This document shows positions 53,164 through 61,868 of a DNA stretch of 64,000 bases, piece after piece. Positions within the stretch are counted from its first letter, which is position 1; each line of letters begins with the position of its first letter. The translations under genes and the position numbers were made by a program. The notes under the pieces are model-generated. The model ran no database searches, had not been told where the DNA came from, and was given only the letters and a program-made list of their open reading frames with translations. The stretch is from Chryseobacterium gambrini (GTDB lineage: Bacteria; Bacteroidota; Bacteroidia; Flavobacteriales; Weeksellaceae), in NCBI RefSeq assembly GCF_900156825.1, contig NZ_FTOV01000004.1, positions 62,001 to 126,000 on the forward strand, written 5' to 3'.

Positions 53164-54858
53164 TTAGTTAGCCTCTTCAGCTCTCATATCCTTCCCTCTG
53201 AATTTCATTGTAGAAATATTGCTCAAAAGATCTCCTTTGAAAGATTTTTCAACCTCGAAGAAAGAGAATTTCTCTAAAATTTCGATGTCTCCGATCTCAG
53301 CTCTTTTTTTGCTTTTTCCGTTCGATGTCGCTTTATTGATGATGTCTAAAACGTCAAGTTTTTTCAACTGATCTTTTTTACCAAGATTGAAGAAAAATCG
53401 AACCATATTTTCGTTCTTTCTTCTTGGTTTTGCACCACGCTCTCTTCTGTCGCTTCTTTCTCCACGTTCCCCTCTGTCGCGGTCTCTTCCTCTGTCACGA
53501 TCTCTTCTGGAACCTCTGTCGTCATCTCTGCTGCTTAGTTTCTGCTCCACAAGATCATGTCTGTCTTTGTAGTACATTGCAAGATCTTTCAGTTGGAACT
53601 GAAGAAGTTTGTGCGCCAGTTCTTCTTTAGTGAATGCTGATAAATCAGGGATCAGAGAATCGTCGAACTCAAAGAAATCTTCGTGAATTTCGAAAAGACT
53701 TTCGAAAACTCCGCCTACCTGAGCTTTGATAATATCGTCACCGGTAGGAATTTTACCTTCCGTGATTTCAATTTTCGTAGCCGATTTGATCTGCTTTAAT
53801 TTTCTGCTTTCTTCAGGCTTGATTAATGACATTGAAATTCCGTCTTTTCCTGCTCTTCCTGTTCTTCCGCTTCTGTGTACGAATACTTCAGGATCATCCG
53901 GTAAAGAATAGTGGATAACGTGGGTGAGAGAATTCACATCCAGACCTCTCGCTGCAACGTCTGTTGCTACAAGAATATCGATGTTTTTCAGTCTGAATTT
54001 CTTCATTACCGTATCTCTCTGCGCCTGAGAAAGATCTCCGTGAAGCGCATCTGCTGCATAACCGTTCTGCATTAAGAAATCGGCAACTTCCTGAGTTTCC
54101 ATTCTTGTTCTGCAGAAAATAATAGAGTACTGATTCGGGTTCGAATCAATTAATCTTTTTAATGCTTCTTTTTTCTGACGATATCCTGCTACGTAAAATT
54201 CGTGCTTAATGTTCTTCTTAACTTCGTTAATAGAACCTACCGAAATTCTGTGAGGCTTCGTTAAATAATTTTTGGAAATTCTTTCCACTTCCTTGTTCAT
54301 TGTTGCCGAGAAAAGGAAAGTCTGTTTTGTTTCCGGTGTTTCACTTAAAATTGTTTCCAACTCGTCTTTGAAACCCATGGAAAGCATTTCGTCTGCTTCA
54401 TCCAAAACCAACCAATGAATGGCAGAAAAGTCTAAAGCCTTTCTGTTAATCAAATCGATTACTCTTCCCGGAGTTCCCACAATAATCTGCGGTTTGTCCT
54501 TCAGAGATCTCATTTGTTCCATAATGCTGCTTCCACCATAAACTGCAGTAGTTTTGATGTTCGCCATGTACTTAGAATAATTTTTTATGTCTTTAGCAAT
54601 CTGAAGACATAATTCCCGCGTCGGACAAAGCACCAAAAGTTGGATTTTGCGACTCGTTTCGTCAATCATATCCAAAATCGGAAGCGAAAACGCTGCTGTT
54701 TTGCCTGTCCCCGTCTGCGCAAGTGCGATCAAGTCGCGAATATCTGAAAGAATAAAAGGGATAGTCTGTTTTTGGATTTCTGTCGGGCTTTCGTAACCCA
54801 GTTCGCCAATTGCCTTAAGAATATCAGGACTTAAATTGGTCTCCGTAAATAAATTCAT
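53164..54858 (-). CDS. DEAD-box RNA helicase with RNA-binding tail (DeaD/CsdA-like)
   Basis: This 564-residue protein has motifs AQTGTGKTAAF (47-57), PTREL, DEAD (VLDEADEML), SATM, RTRMETQEV and HRSGRTGRAGK. After the core comes an arginine- and aspartate-rich linker with repeated RDRDRGRDR and GERGERSDRRERG (about 440-478), then a DbpA-type RNA-binding domain (MVRFFFNLGKKDQLKKLDVLDIINK, in part, and IEILEKFSFFEVEKS). This is the DeaD/CsdA layout; these helicases help assemble ribosomes and degrade RNA at low temperature. It has its own terminator. Confidence 0.92.
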   Translation of the reverse strand: MNLFTETNLSPDILKAIGELGYESPTEIQKQTIPFILSDIRDLIALAQTGTGKTAAFSLPILDMIDETSRKIQLLVLCPTRELCLQIAKDIKNYSKYMANIKTTAVYGGSSIMEQMRSLKDKPQIIVGTPGRVIDLINRKALDFSAIHWLVLDEADEMLSMGFKDELETILSETPETKQTFLFSATMNKEVERISKNYLTKPHRISVGSINEVKKNIKHEFYVAGYRQKKEALKRLIDSNPNQYSIIFCRTRMETQEVADFLMQNGYAADALHGDLSQAQRDTVMKKFRLKNIDILVATDVAARGLDVNSLTHVIHYSLPDDPEVFVHRSGRTGRAGKDGISMSLIKPEESRKLKQIKSATKIEITEGKIPTGDDIIKAQVGGVFESLFEIHEDFFEFDDSLIPDLSAFTKEELAHKLLQFQLKDLAMYYKDRHDLVEQKLSSRDDDRGSRRDRDRGRDRDRGERGERSDRRERGAKPRRKNENMVRFFFNLGKKDQLKKLDVLDIINKATSNGKSKKRAEIGDIEILEKFSFFEVEKSFKGDLLSNISTMKFRGKDMRAEEAN

Positions 54859-55216
54859 TAAATATTATAAAATTTCTGCAAATATACAATAAATATTTGA
54901 TTTGTTTTTGAATTATTTTTAAATAATCAAACTTAAATTCAGAATCCTTTAATCTTTTACTTTTATTTTGAAAATTAAATGCAAAAAAACAGGGTGCAAA
55001 TTATAAAGATGTTAACCATTGTTTTTTTTTATTAGATGCGTTTTATTTTTTCTCTGTAATTTATGAATTTTCAAAAATTTTAAACTTTCAGATCCATTTA
55101 AATTCTTTATTTCATTATTTATCTAGAAAAAGTATAATTAAAAATACTTCGGTTTTTGTACATTTGAATCATTACAATTGTATCTTTTTAAATTTAAAAT
55201 AAAAAAACTTTACAGA
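54859..55216. other. AT-rich divergent region upstream of DUF2461 and helicase genes
   Basis: This 358-bp spacer is strongly AT-rich (for example a T run at 55021-55030). The only supported signal is the -7 box at 55159-55166. No small ORF or RNA is supported; cold-shock-type helicase genes often have long leaders, and part of this may be such a leader, but I cannot show it. Confidence 0.45.
55159..55166 (+). promoter_or_regulatory. -7 box of the DUF2461 gene
   Basis: TACATTTG, a perfect TAnnTTTG, 51 bp before the chosen start at 55217. It places the transcript start close to the upstream ATG at 55178, disfavouring that codon. Confidence 0.5.
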
Positions 55217-55885
55217 ATGATGTCCGCAACAATTTCTCCAAAAGTATTCGATTTTCTTAATCAACTTACCGTTAACAATAACCGCGAATGGTTTACGGAA
55301 AATAAAAACCTTTACACGGAATCTCAGGAAAATGTGATTGCTTTTCTTGAAGATCTCATTAAAGAAATGGCAGGTTTTGATGATGAGCTGGGAAAAATTG
55401 ATGCCAAGAAATCTCTGTTCAGAATTTACAGGGATACACGATTTTCAAAGGACAAAATCCCTTATAAAAGGAATTTCGGAGCGTCACTGGGAATGGGGAA
55501 AGGAAGTCAGAAAGGCGGATATTATCTGCATCTGGAACCGGGGAAATCGTTCATTGCAGGAGGGATTTATATGCCGGAATCTTCAGTTTTAAAGGAGTTG
55601 AGAAAAGAAATTTCTTTGTATGGAGAGGATTTTCTTAAAGTCATCAATAACAAAGAATTCAAAAAGTATTTTCAGGATCTTGATCAGGATGATAAGCTGA
55701 AAAAAATTCCACAGGGTTTTGAAAAGGAAGATCCGATGGGAGAGTATCTCAAACTGAAAAGTTTTATCGTGGTTTATAACCTGAAAGATGAAGAGGTCTT
55801 CGATAAAAATGCCGTGAAAAATCTTGCCAAAATCTTTAAAGTGATGAAGCCTTTGAATGATTTTCTGAATACGCCTTTTTTGTAG
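55217..55885 (+). CDS. DUF2461 family protein
   Basis: The start is taken as 55217 (MMSATISPKVFDFL) or three bases later, giving 222 or 221 residues. Family features include FDFLNQLTVNNNREWFTENK (about 11-30, in part), LFRIYRDTRFSKDKIPYKRNFGA, GGYYLHLEPGKSFIAGGIYMP and LRKEISLYGEDFL. The function of DUF2461 is not known; it is soluble and widespread in Bacteroidota and Proteobacteria. A palindrome follows the gene. It stands alone. Confidence 0.9.
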   Translation: MMSATISPKVFDFLNQLTVNNNREWFTENKNLYTESQENVIAFLEDLIKEMAGFDDELGKIDAKKSLFRIYRDTRFSKDKIPYKRNFGASLGMGKGSQKGGYYLHLEPGKSFIAGGIYMPESSVLKELRKEISLYGEDFLKVINNKEFKKYFQDLDQDDKLKKIPQGFEKEDPMGEYLKLKSFIVVYNLKDEEVFDKNAVKNLAKIFKVMKPLNDFLNTPFL

Positions 55886-55897
55886 GTGAATTTGTTT

Positions 55898-55930
55898 AAC
55901 CCTCACAGGTTTTCGAAACCTGTGAGGGTT
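55898..55930. repeat. 15-bp perfect palindrome after DUF2461
   Basis: AACCCTCACAGGTTT-TCG-AAACCTGTGAGGGTT. There is no T run, so it is not a standard terminator; this motif type occurs as a dispersed palindrome in Bacteroidota genomes. Confidence 0.75.
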
Positions 55931-56095
55931 AGGATCGATAAATTGTATAAATCAAAACGTGGAAATTCTTACGAATCATAGTTTTGAATGTATCGTAGCA
56001 TTGTATCGATTAATGAAACTTTGCAAAGTCTAACAATTCATTTTGTTTGTCATTCCGCAGGAATCTAGACTGTGATAGGTTTTGCGGGATGATGA

Positions 56096-56725
56096 TTATT
56101 TAGCTTCTGATAATGTCCAATCAAGGTATATGTTTGTATTAATAAGATCAATGAGAAGATCCTCTAATTTTCTGCAAAAATGTCCTTCCAGTATTAACGG
56201 AGTTTTTTTTAGTTCTTCCTGTAATTGTTCTTTAGTGTAGTAATAGCTGTTTGGGTCATTATTATCATAACGGCTCGGATTACAAATTTTATGTTTTAAG
56301 AGAACATTTACTAATTCCTCAAGTATTATTTCTCCCATTCCTAATGCTTTTTCCCAATGATCATCAAGTTCATTAATTATTAAATTATATTTTCCATCCC
56401 ATATATTATAATCTCTGTAGTAAATTCTTATTAATCTTTCCTTATTTAATTGATTAATTAAATGAAAACGAGCGCTTATTCCACCTTGAGCGCTTCCGTA
56501 AGAAATCACTTTTTTATCTCTTTTGAGAATGAAAAGAGGTCCCGGTCCTACAAATTGATCTTCAAATCTTCTGGTTTCTATAAATTTTTTAGAATTATAA
56601 TGAAAACAAAATGTATCTTCACATTCCTCGGTATCTTCTTCTAAAATATCTACATTGTCTCCAAAGTTTTTAAAAATATATTCTCTTGCTATTTTTGTAA
56701 ACTCCTCTTTAATATTTTTCTGCAT
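56096..56725 (-). CDS. Immunity-protein-like (Imm35-like) protein, 209 aa
   Basis: This soluble acidic protein has an N-terminal region with the pattern EDTFCFHYNSKKFIET...FVGPGPLFILKRDKKVISYGSA (about 37-80), which resembles Imm35/YrhB-type immunity domains: an aromatic strand followed by a GPxPxxV-type turn. The C-terminal half (about 120-209) is helical and unrecognised (GEIILEELVNVLLKHK, LIDLINTNIYLDW). I call it by resemblance only. It lies 55 bp after the HEPN-like gene on the same strand. No toxin gene is in the window. Confidence 0.55.
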   Translation of the reverse strand: MQKNIKEEFTKIAREYIFKNFGDNVDILEEDTEECEDTFCFHYNSKKFIETRRFEDQFVGPGPLFILKRDKKVISYGSAQGGISARFHLINQLNKERLIRIYYRDYNIWDGKYNLIINELDDHWEKALGMGEIILEELVNVLLKHKICNPSRYDNNDPNSYYYTKEQLQEELKKTPLILEGHFCRKLEDLLIDLINTNIYLDWTLSEAK

Positions 56726-56780
56726 TTTATTTTATGTTTTTTTGTGGAGATTGTTTAAAAAGTTTTTGGGATTGAAATTT

Positions 56781-57227
56781 TTAATCCCATCCATTATTAG
56801 TATTAGTCCAATCAAAGAAAAATATAATATTTTCTAATTCAATAATTGCTTTGTCAAGTTTTCTTTCATCTTTAGGATATGGATTTAAATCTTCAACAAT
56901 GCTATTCATTAAAGCCATATTCGAAAGCATTTCATGTGCGATGTAATTTCTCTTCTCAACAATATTTTCGAGAAGGCTTATGAAATCAGAACGTAATCCT
57001 TTTTCTTTAAGTTCTTTTACTGTTTTTCCAAGTGTCCATTTTTCCATTTCATCTAAATCGTAATTAAATTTTTCTTGAAGAAGCTTTTTTAGACCAAATT
57101 CTAAAATTTGAATAACTCCCATAAACATTCCATATTTTGCCAAAAAAGTAAGATTTTCATATTTTTGCAAACCTTCTTTCATTCCTTCATGAATCTGTTC
57201 TGTAGTTAAATGATTTTCTGTTGACAT
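56781..57227 (-). CDS. HEPN-domain-like protein, 148 aa
   Basis: This helical protein has the hallmark RNYIAH (R93-N94-x3-H98), the RxxxxH motif of HEPN domains with a polar residue after the arginine, as in active HEPN RNases. Long amphipathic helices precede and follow it (IHEGMKEGLQKYENLTFLAKYGMF; ELENIIFFFDW, in part). HEPN proteins act as RNases in toxin-antitoxin, abortive-infection and defence systems, or as non-toxic partners. No MNT nucleotidyltransferase partner is adjacent; the downstream gene is the Imm35-like one. Whether it is a toxin or a harmless relative cannot be told from sequence. Confidence 0.6.
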   Translation of the reverse strand: MSTENHLTTEQIHEGMKEGLQKYENLTFLAKYGMFMGVIQILEFGLKKLLQEKFNYDLDEMEKWTLGKTVKELKEKGLRSDFISLLENIVEKRNYIAHEMLSNMALMNSIVEDLNPYPKDERKLDKAIIELENIIFFFDWTNTNNGWD

Positions 57228-57364
57228 AGTTTTAAGTTTTTAATTAGCTAAAATTACATAATAAACTTTTAAAAATATAACTAAATAGCTCCTCAATTGA
57301 ATCATTCCCCACCCACCCAAAAAATAAAATCCGCCACAAATTTGCCCACCCAATTTTTTAAAAG

Positions 57365-57372
57365 TAATTTTG
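57365..57372 (+). promoter_or_regulatory. -7 box of purA
   Basis: TAATTTTG, a perfect TAnnTTTG, 25 bp before the purA start. Confidence 0.55.
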
Positions 57373-57397
57373 CATGAATCTAAAATAAAAGTAAAAT

Positions 57398-58684
57398 ATG
57401 TCAACTTACGTAGTTGTAGGTCTTCAGTATGGAGATGAAGGTAAAGGAAAAATCACGGATGTTTTATCGGCAAAATCGGATTACGTTGTACGTTTCCAAG
57501 GGGGAGATAACGCGGGTCACACGGTTTATGTAGGTGAAGAGAAATTCGTTTTGCACCTTCTTCCATCGGGAGTTCTTCAGTGCAAAGGGAAATGTATCAT
57601 TGCCAACGGAGTAGTGGTAAATCCTAAATCTTTCATTAAGGAGGTGAATCAGATCGAAAGCAAAGGCTTAAAGACAGATCACATTTTCATCAGCAGAAGA
57701 GCGCATGTCATCATGCCTTACCACATTCTTTTGGATACGTACCGTGAAGAAGAGCACGGAGGAACGCAGATCGGGACAACAAAAAAAGGGATCGGACCTT
57801 GCTATGAAGATAAAATTGCAAGAGTGGGAATCAGAATGATCGACCTTTTGAATCCTGAGATCTTAAGAGACAAAATCGAGAAAAACTTAAAAATTAAGAA
57901 TTCTCTTTTTGAAAAATACTTCGGAAAACCTACATTAGACGTTGAAGAAATTTACAACGAATATTTAGAAATCGGAAAACAGCTTCAGGACAGAATTGTA
58001 GATACTGAACTTGAACTGAACGAAGCCATTAGAGACGGTAAAAATGTTTTATTCGAAGGAGCGCAGGCTTTAATGTTGGATATCGACTTCGGAACGTATC
58101 CTTACGTAACTTCATCCTCTCCGTCTACAGGAGGCGTTTGTACAGGAGCGGGAGTTCCGCCGACTTCATTGCAGAACTTAATTGGTGTTGCTAAAGCATA
58201 CTGCACAAGAGTAGGAAACGGACCTTTCCCTTCAGAACTGGATAACGAACTGGGTGAGAAAATCAGACAAATCGGAGGAGAATTCGGAGCAACGACAGGA
58301 AGACCCAGAAGAACAGGCTGGTTAGACCTTGTTTCTTTGAAGCACGCTTGTATGATCAACGGAATCAATAATTTAGTGATTACAAAATTAGACGTTCTTA
58401 CAGGAATTGAAAATTTAAAAGTCGTTACGCATTATAAAACCGAAGACGGAAAAATCATCGATTATTTCACTTCATCCACCGAAAAATTATACAACTACGA
58501 ACCGATCTATCAGGATTTACCAGGTTGGAACGAAGATATCACGAAAGCCAGAAGCTACGACGAACTTCCGCAAACGGCTCAGGAATACATCGAGTTTATA
58601 GAAAAATATTTAGGAATCAATGTTTATTTAGTATCTGTTGGACCTGAAAGAAGCCAGAATATCATCAGAAAGGAATTATTCTAA
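57398..58684 (+). CDS. purA: Adenylosuccinate synthetase
   Basis: This 428-residue protein is full length. It has the GTP-binding loop QYGDEGKGKITD (10-21), NAGHTV, the IMP and aspartate region GTTKKGIGPCYEDK and STGGVCTGAGVPP, and TTGRPRRTGWLDL near the C-terminus. It catalyses IMP plus aspartate plus GTP to adenylosuccinate, the first step from IMP to AMP. It stands alone with its own -7 box and terminator. Confidence 0.97.
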   Translation: MSTYVVVGLQYGDEGKGKITDVLSAKSDYVVRFQGGDNAGHTVYVGEEKFVLHLLPSGVLQCKGKCIIANGVVVNPKSFIKEVNQIESKGLKTDHIFISRRAHVIMPYHILLDTYREEEHGGTQIGTTKKGIGPCYEDKIARVGIRMIDLLNPEILRDKIEKNLKIKNSLFEKYFGKPTLDVEEIYNEYLEIGKQLQDRIVDTELELNEAIRDGKNVLFEGAQALMLDIDFGTYPYVTSSSPSTGGVCTGAGVPPTSLQNLIGVAKAYCTRVGNGPFPSELDNELGEKIRQIGGEFGATTGRPRRTGWLDLVSLKHACMINGINNLVITKLDVLTGIENLKVVTHYKTEDGKIIDYFTSSTEKLYNYEPIYQDLPGWNEDITKARSYDELPQTAQEYIEFIEKYLGINVYLVSVGPERSQNIIRKELF

Positions 58685-58703
58685 GAATATTTTTTCAACA
58701 TAC

Positions 58704-58735
58704 AAAAAGAGATCATCAAACGGTGGTCTCTTTTT
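58704..58735 (+). terminator. Rho-independent terminator of purA
   Basis: A 12-bp stem (AAAAAGAGATCA / TGGTCTCTTTTT, one wobble) with an 8-nt loop and T run, 20 bp after the stop. Confidence 0.85.
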
Positions 58736-58842
58736 TATAGAAACATTTTAAATTCATAAAAACTAAATTTCCACTTTCTGTTTATTCCGTAAATTTCAAC
58801 CATCAACCATCAACCATCAACTATCAACTAATTCTCTTTTCA

Positions 58843-58947
58843 GGAGCTTTTTCCAGCTTTCGCTACTCGCTTTTTTGAGGTTTGGGCGGCGGCTTTGCCG
58901 CCGCCCAAACCTCAAAAAGAGCTCAGACATGCCGCTCAATCTGGGCT
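58843..58947 (-). repeat. Structured intergenic element, copy B, with GC-rich 22-bp hairpin
   Basis: On the minus strand it opens AGCCCAGATTG and ends GCTGGAAAAAGCTCC, the same boundaries as copy A (51064-51130). Between them lies a perfect 22-bp inverted repeat (58872-58893 and 58897-58918, loop TTT) centred on GGGCGGCGGC, unusually GC-rich for this genome. The shared ends with a variable inner hairpin suggest a conserved RNA or DNA structure. Confidence 0.65.
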
Positions 58948-59165
58948 AAAATACAGGTCTGCAATTTTAACTTTCTCCGTAAAATATTTAAACTCAGGAA
59001 TTTATTATTTACAACATAGTTAAATTTCTTACTTGGCATGAAAATTTTAAAAACGTTATCATTTTAACAAATATTTGGCAAAAAATTTGATATTGAATCA
59101 ATGCTTATTGGTAAGATCATAAAAACTAATAATCAAATTTTTTTAACAGTTTAAATATTTTAGTG

Positions 59166-60002
59166 ATGAAACACACAAATCAAAATCAGGAATTTCGTTT
59201 TAACGAAGTCCTTTTCGAACACCGTAACAAAGAATACGGAGCTTATGTATTAAGAAGAGAATCAGACAGAATCTTAACAAAAGCATTTTTTATAGGAGTC
59301 AGTGTATTGGCTGCCGTTTCTTTAACTCCGCTTGCGATTAATGCATTTAAGAATCCCGAAGTGACTGACGAAGGAGGGTATGAATTACCTCCACCAATTC
59401 TTATTCATGAATATGATGATACACCACCTCCAGTAGCAGTTCTGCCTCCAAAAGCACCATCTGCTCCTGTAAAAACATTCGATGATACGGTTCCGACACC
59501 TACTTCTCATGTAACCAATGAAAAAGTTGTAGAGAAAATTGAAGGAGCTGTTGCAGGAACAAGAAATAATCCTGATGGAGAAACTGCTCCACCGAATACT
59601 TATGTACCAACAACTCCAACTATCGGAACTGGTCCTGTAATTACCACGGCTCCACCGGTAGTACCTAAAGAGGATCCCAATAAGATTTTCAATAGTGTAG
59701 ATTTGGGAAAAGAAGCAAATTTTGATGGTGGAATAGACTCGTTCAGAAATAAAGTAATGAGTAATTTTGACGGATCAGGCTTTGATTCTGGTGATGTAAT
59801 GAAAACCACCATTACTTTCATTGTAGAAAAAGACGGTACCATTTCTGGAATAAAAGCTGCGGGTTCAGATGCGGATTTCAATAGTGAGGCGGTAAGAACA
59901 ATCAGATCGATTAAAGGAAAATGGACACCTGCAAAAAACAAACAGGGTGAATCCGTAAGAAGCTATTTCAAATTTCCGATCACCATGAAATTTGATCAAT
60001 AA
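59166..60002 (+). CDS. TonB-family energy transducer
   Basis: The start is taken as ATG at 59166 (MKHTNQNQEF); a GTG one codon earlier is also open. The 278-residue protein has an N-terminal cytoplasmic stretch with FNEVLFEHRNKEYGAY, as in many Bacteroidota TonB proteins, one transmembrane helix (about 40-60, FFIGVSVLAAVSLTPLAI), a Pro-rich periplasmic spacer (PPPILIHEYDDTPPPVAVLPP) and a C-terminal TonB domain (TTITFIVEKDGTISGIK ... AVRTIRSIKGKWTPAKNKQG). It powers TonB-dependent receptors such as those at 15 and 19.6 kb. Confidence 0.92.
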   Translation: MKHTNQNQEFRFNEVLFEHRNKEYGAYVLRRESDRILTKAFFIGVSVLAAVSLTPLAINAFKNPEVTDEGGYELPPPILIHEYDDTPPPVAVLPPKAPSAPVKTFDDTVPTPTSHVTNEKVVEKIEGAVAGTRNNPDGETAPPNTYVPTTPTIGTGPVITTAPPVVPKEDPNKIFNSVDLGKEANFDGGIDSFRNKVMSNFDGSGFDSGDVMKTTITFIVEKDGTISGIKAAGSDADFNSEAVRTIRSIKGKWTPAKNKQGESVRSYFKFPITMKFDQ

Positions 60003-60027
60003 GACATAAAAAACAAATCTTGAACAG

Positions 60028-60066
60028 TTATCCACAAAGAATTTTTTTTGTGGATAATTTTTTTTT
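60028..60066 (+). promoter_or_regulatory. Inverted pair of perfect DnaA boxes, terminator-like
   Basis: TTATCCACA occurs at 60028-60036 and, inverted (TGTGGATAA), at 60049-60057. Both match the DnaA-box consensus exactly. A near-match (TTATTAACA) lies at about 60079. The palindrome (11-bp stem with 8-nt loop) is followed by nine T residues, so it also has the form of a rho-independent terminator for tonB. Both roles are possible. Confidence 0.6.
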
Positions 60067-60142
60067 ATTGCTAAATTGCTTATTAACAATATTTTAACTC
60101 AAATTTCGTTTTATCCGCTTATGGAGAGCAGGGAAAAATGTG

Positions 60143-60150
60143 TATTTTTG
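60143..60150 (+). promoter_or_regulatory. -7 box of the parA operon
   Basis: TATTTTTG, a perfect TAnnTTTG, 18 bp before the parA start at 60169. It lies within the spurious N-terminal extension. Confidence 0.55.
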
Positions 60151-60168
60151 AAACTTAAAGTTCTAACA

Positions 60169-60942
60169 ATGGCAAAAATCATAGGTATCGCTAATCAGAA
60201 AGGAGGAGTTGGGAAAACAACAACAGCTGTTAATTTAGCCGCAGCATTAGGGGTATTAGAGAAAAAAATATTAATCATCGATGCAGATCCTCAGGCGAAT
60301 GCAACTTCAGGTTTGGGCGTAGAAGACGTAAGATATTCTACATACAATCTTTTGGAGCACAGCGTGGAGACTTCAAAATGCATAAAACAGACGGCAACTC
60401 CGAATCTGGATATTGTGCCTTCTCACATCGACTTGGTGGCAGCGGAAATTGAACTTGTCGACAAAGAAGAGCGTGAGTATATGCTTAAAAAAGCTTTACA
60501 GAGCGTAAGAGACGATTATGATTATATTATTATCGATTGTGCGCCGAGTTTAGGTCTTATTACCGTAAATGCACTTACAGCAGCAGATTCTGTAATTATC
60601 CCGATTCAGTGTGAGTATTTCGCATTGGAAGGTCTTGGAAAATTACTGAATACCATTAAAAACGTTCAGAAAATCCATAATAAAGATCTTGATATCGAAG
60701 GTCTGCTTCTTACGATGTACGACAGCCGTTTGAGACTATCCAATCAGGTCGTGGAAGAAGTAAACTCTCATTTCCCTGAAATGGTTTTCGAAACCATCAT
60801 CAGCAGAAACGTACGATTAAGCGAAGCGCCAAGCTTCGGAGAAAGTATCCTGAATTACGATGCGGAAAGCAAAGGAGCAATACAGTACATTCAGTTGGCA
60901 GAAGAAGTTTTATTGAAAAACGAGAAATTAGTAAAGAATTAA
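60169..60942 (+). CDS. parA: ParA chromosome partitioning ATPase
   Basis: The start at 60169 (MAKIIGIANQ) gives 257 residues; the longer frame from 60076 contains the promoter. The deviant Walker A KGGVGKTT (11-18), the aspartate box DADPQANAT, and DCAPSLGLITVNAL follow the Soj/ParA pattern. ParA binds DNA and ATP and drives segregation of the origin region with ParB. parB follows after 35 bp, and the operon continues to DUF5683, dapB and lepB. Confidence 0.95.
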   Translation: MAKIIGIANQKGGVGKTTTAVNLAAALGVLEKKILIIDADPQANATSGLGVEDVRYSTYNLLEHSVETSKCIKQTATPNLDIVPSHIDLVAAEIELVDKEEREYMLKKALQSVRDDYDYIIIDCAPSLGLITVNALTAADSVIIPIQCEYFALEGLGKLLNTIKNVQKIHNKDLDIEGLLLTMYDSRLRLSNQVVEEVNSHFPEMVFETIISRNVRLSEAPSFGESILNYDAESKGAIQYIQLAEEVLLKNEKLVKN

Positions 60943-60977
60943 AAGCAGCTAGCTAAGCTAAACGCTAAAAACAAAAT

Positions 60978-61868
60978 ATGAAGGATAAAAAAAGAGCGAT
61001 GGGGCGTGGTTTGGGCGCAATTCTTAGTGCCGAATCCAAAGCAACGATCAATTCTGCCACCGATGAGGGAGCGGATAAGTTTGTAGGGAATATCGTAGAA
61101 ATTGCATTAGAAGATATTTATCCCAATGCGTCTCAGCCAAGAACTTATTTTGACGAAAAAGCCTTGAACGAACTCGCACAGTCAATTAAAAATTTAGGCG
61201 TTATTCAGCCGATTACTTTAAGAAAAGACGGCGAAAAGTTTGAAATTATTTCCGGGGAAAGACGTTACCGCGCAAGTAAAATTGCAGGTTTAGAGTCTAT
61301 TCCGGCATACATCCGTCTGGTAAATGATCAGGAATTGCTTGAAATGGCACTTGTTGAAAATATCCAGAGAGAAGATCTTGATGCGATAGAAATTGCATTA
61401 ACATATCAGAGATTGATGGAAGAGATCGGTCTTACTCAGGAAAATCTCAGCCACAGAGTTGGGAAAGACAGAAGTACCATTACAAATTCCATCAGATTAC
61501 TGAGATTACATCCGGATATTCAGAATGCGATCCGAAGCGGAGAAATTTCTGCGGGACACGGAAGAGCCATCATCAGCCTTGAAAGCGAAGAACATCAGCA
61601 GATTTTGTTTGATCTCATCATTAAAGAAAAACTGAACGTTCGTCAGGCTGAACAGGCAGCTACAGCCATTAAAAACCCGAAATCTCCGGCAGCAAAAAAA
61701 GTAAAAGCCGAGCTTTCCAATAATTATAAAAGAGCGCAGAAAACGATTGCAGATATTTTAGATGTAAAAGTTGAAATCAAAGCCTCTCCAAACGGTAAAA
61801 AAGGTAAAATTGTTCTGGACTTCAAAAATGAAGATGAGCTGGAATATATTTTATCCCATATTAAATAA
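60978..61868 (+). CDS. parB: ParB chromosome partitioning protein
   Basis: This 296-residue protein has the conserved N-terminal MGRGLGAILS, the CTP-binding ParB/Srx region (PNASQPRTYFDEKAL ... IISGERRYRASKIAGL ... ENIQREDLDAIE), a KorB-type helix-turn-helix (LTQENLSHRVGKDRSTITNSIRLL, about 153-176, in part) and a C-terminal basic dimer domain. It spreads from parS sites and works with ParA. The gene stop abuts the start of the next gene with no gap, so translation is coupled. Confidence 0.95.
   Translation: MKDKKRAMGRGLGAILSAESKATINSATDEGADKFVGNIVEIALEDIYPNASQPRTYFDEKALNELAQSIKNLGVIQPITLRKDGEKFEIISGERRYRASKIAGLESIPAYIRLVNDQELLEMALVENIQREDLDAIEIALTYQRLMEEIGLTQENLSHRVGKDRSTITNSIRLLRLHPDIQNAIRSGEISAGHGRAIISLESEEHQQILFDLIIKEKLNVRQAEQAATAIKNPKSPAAKKVKAELSNNYKRAQKTIADILDVKVEIKASPNGKKGKIVLDFKNEDELEYILSHIK

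Larger units (their letters stand above)
58685..59165. other. Intergenic region with terminator, repeats and structured element
   Basis: This 481-bp gap holds the purA terminator, a heptamer run of CAACCAT at 58798-58828, the structured element copy B (58843-58947) and about 200 bp of AT-rich leader before tonB in which I see no clear -7 box. Confidence 0.6.

Noticed and set aside
60076..60168. 31-residue N-terminal extension of ParA
   Set aside because: It contains the -7 box; ParA proteins start directly before the Walker A loop.
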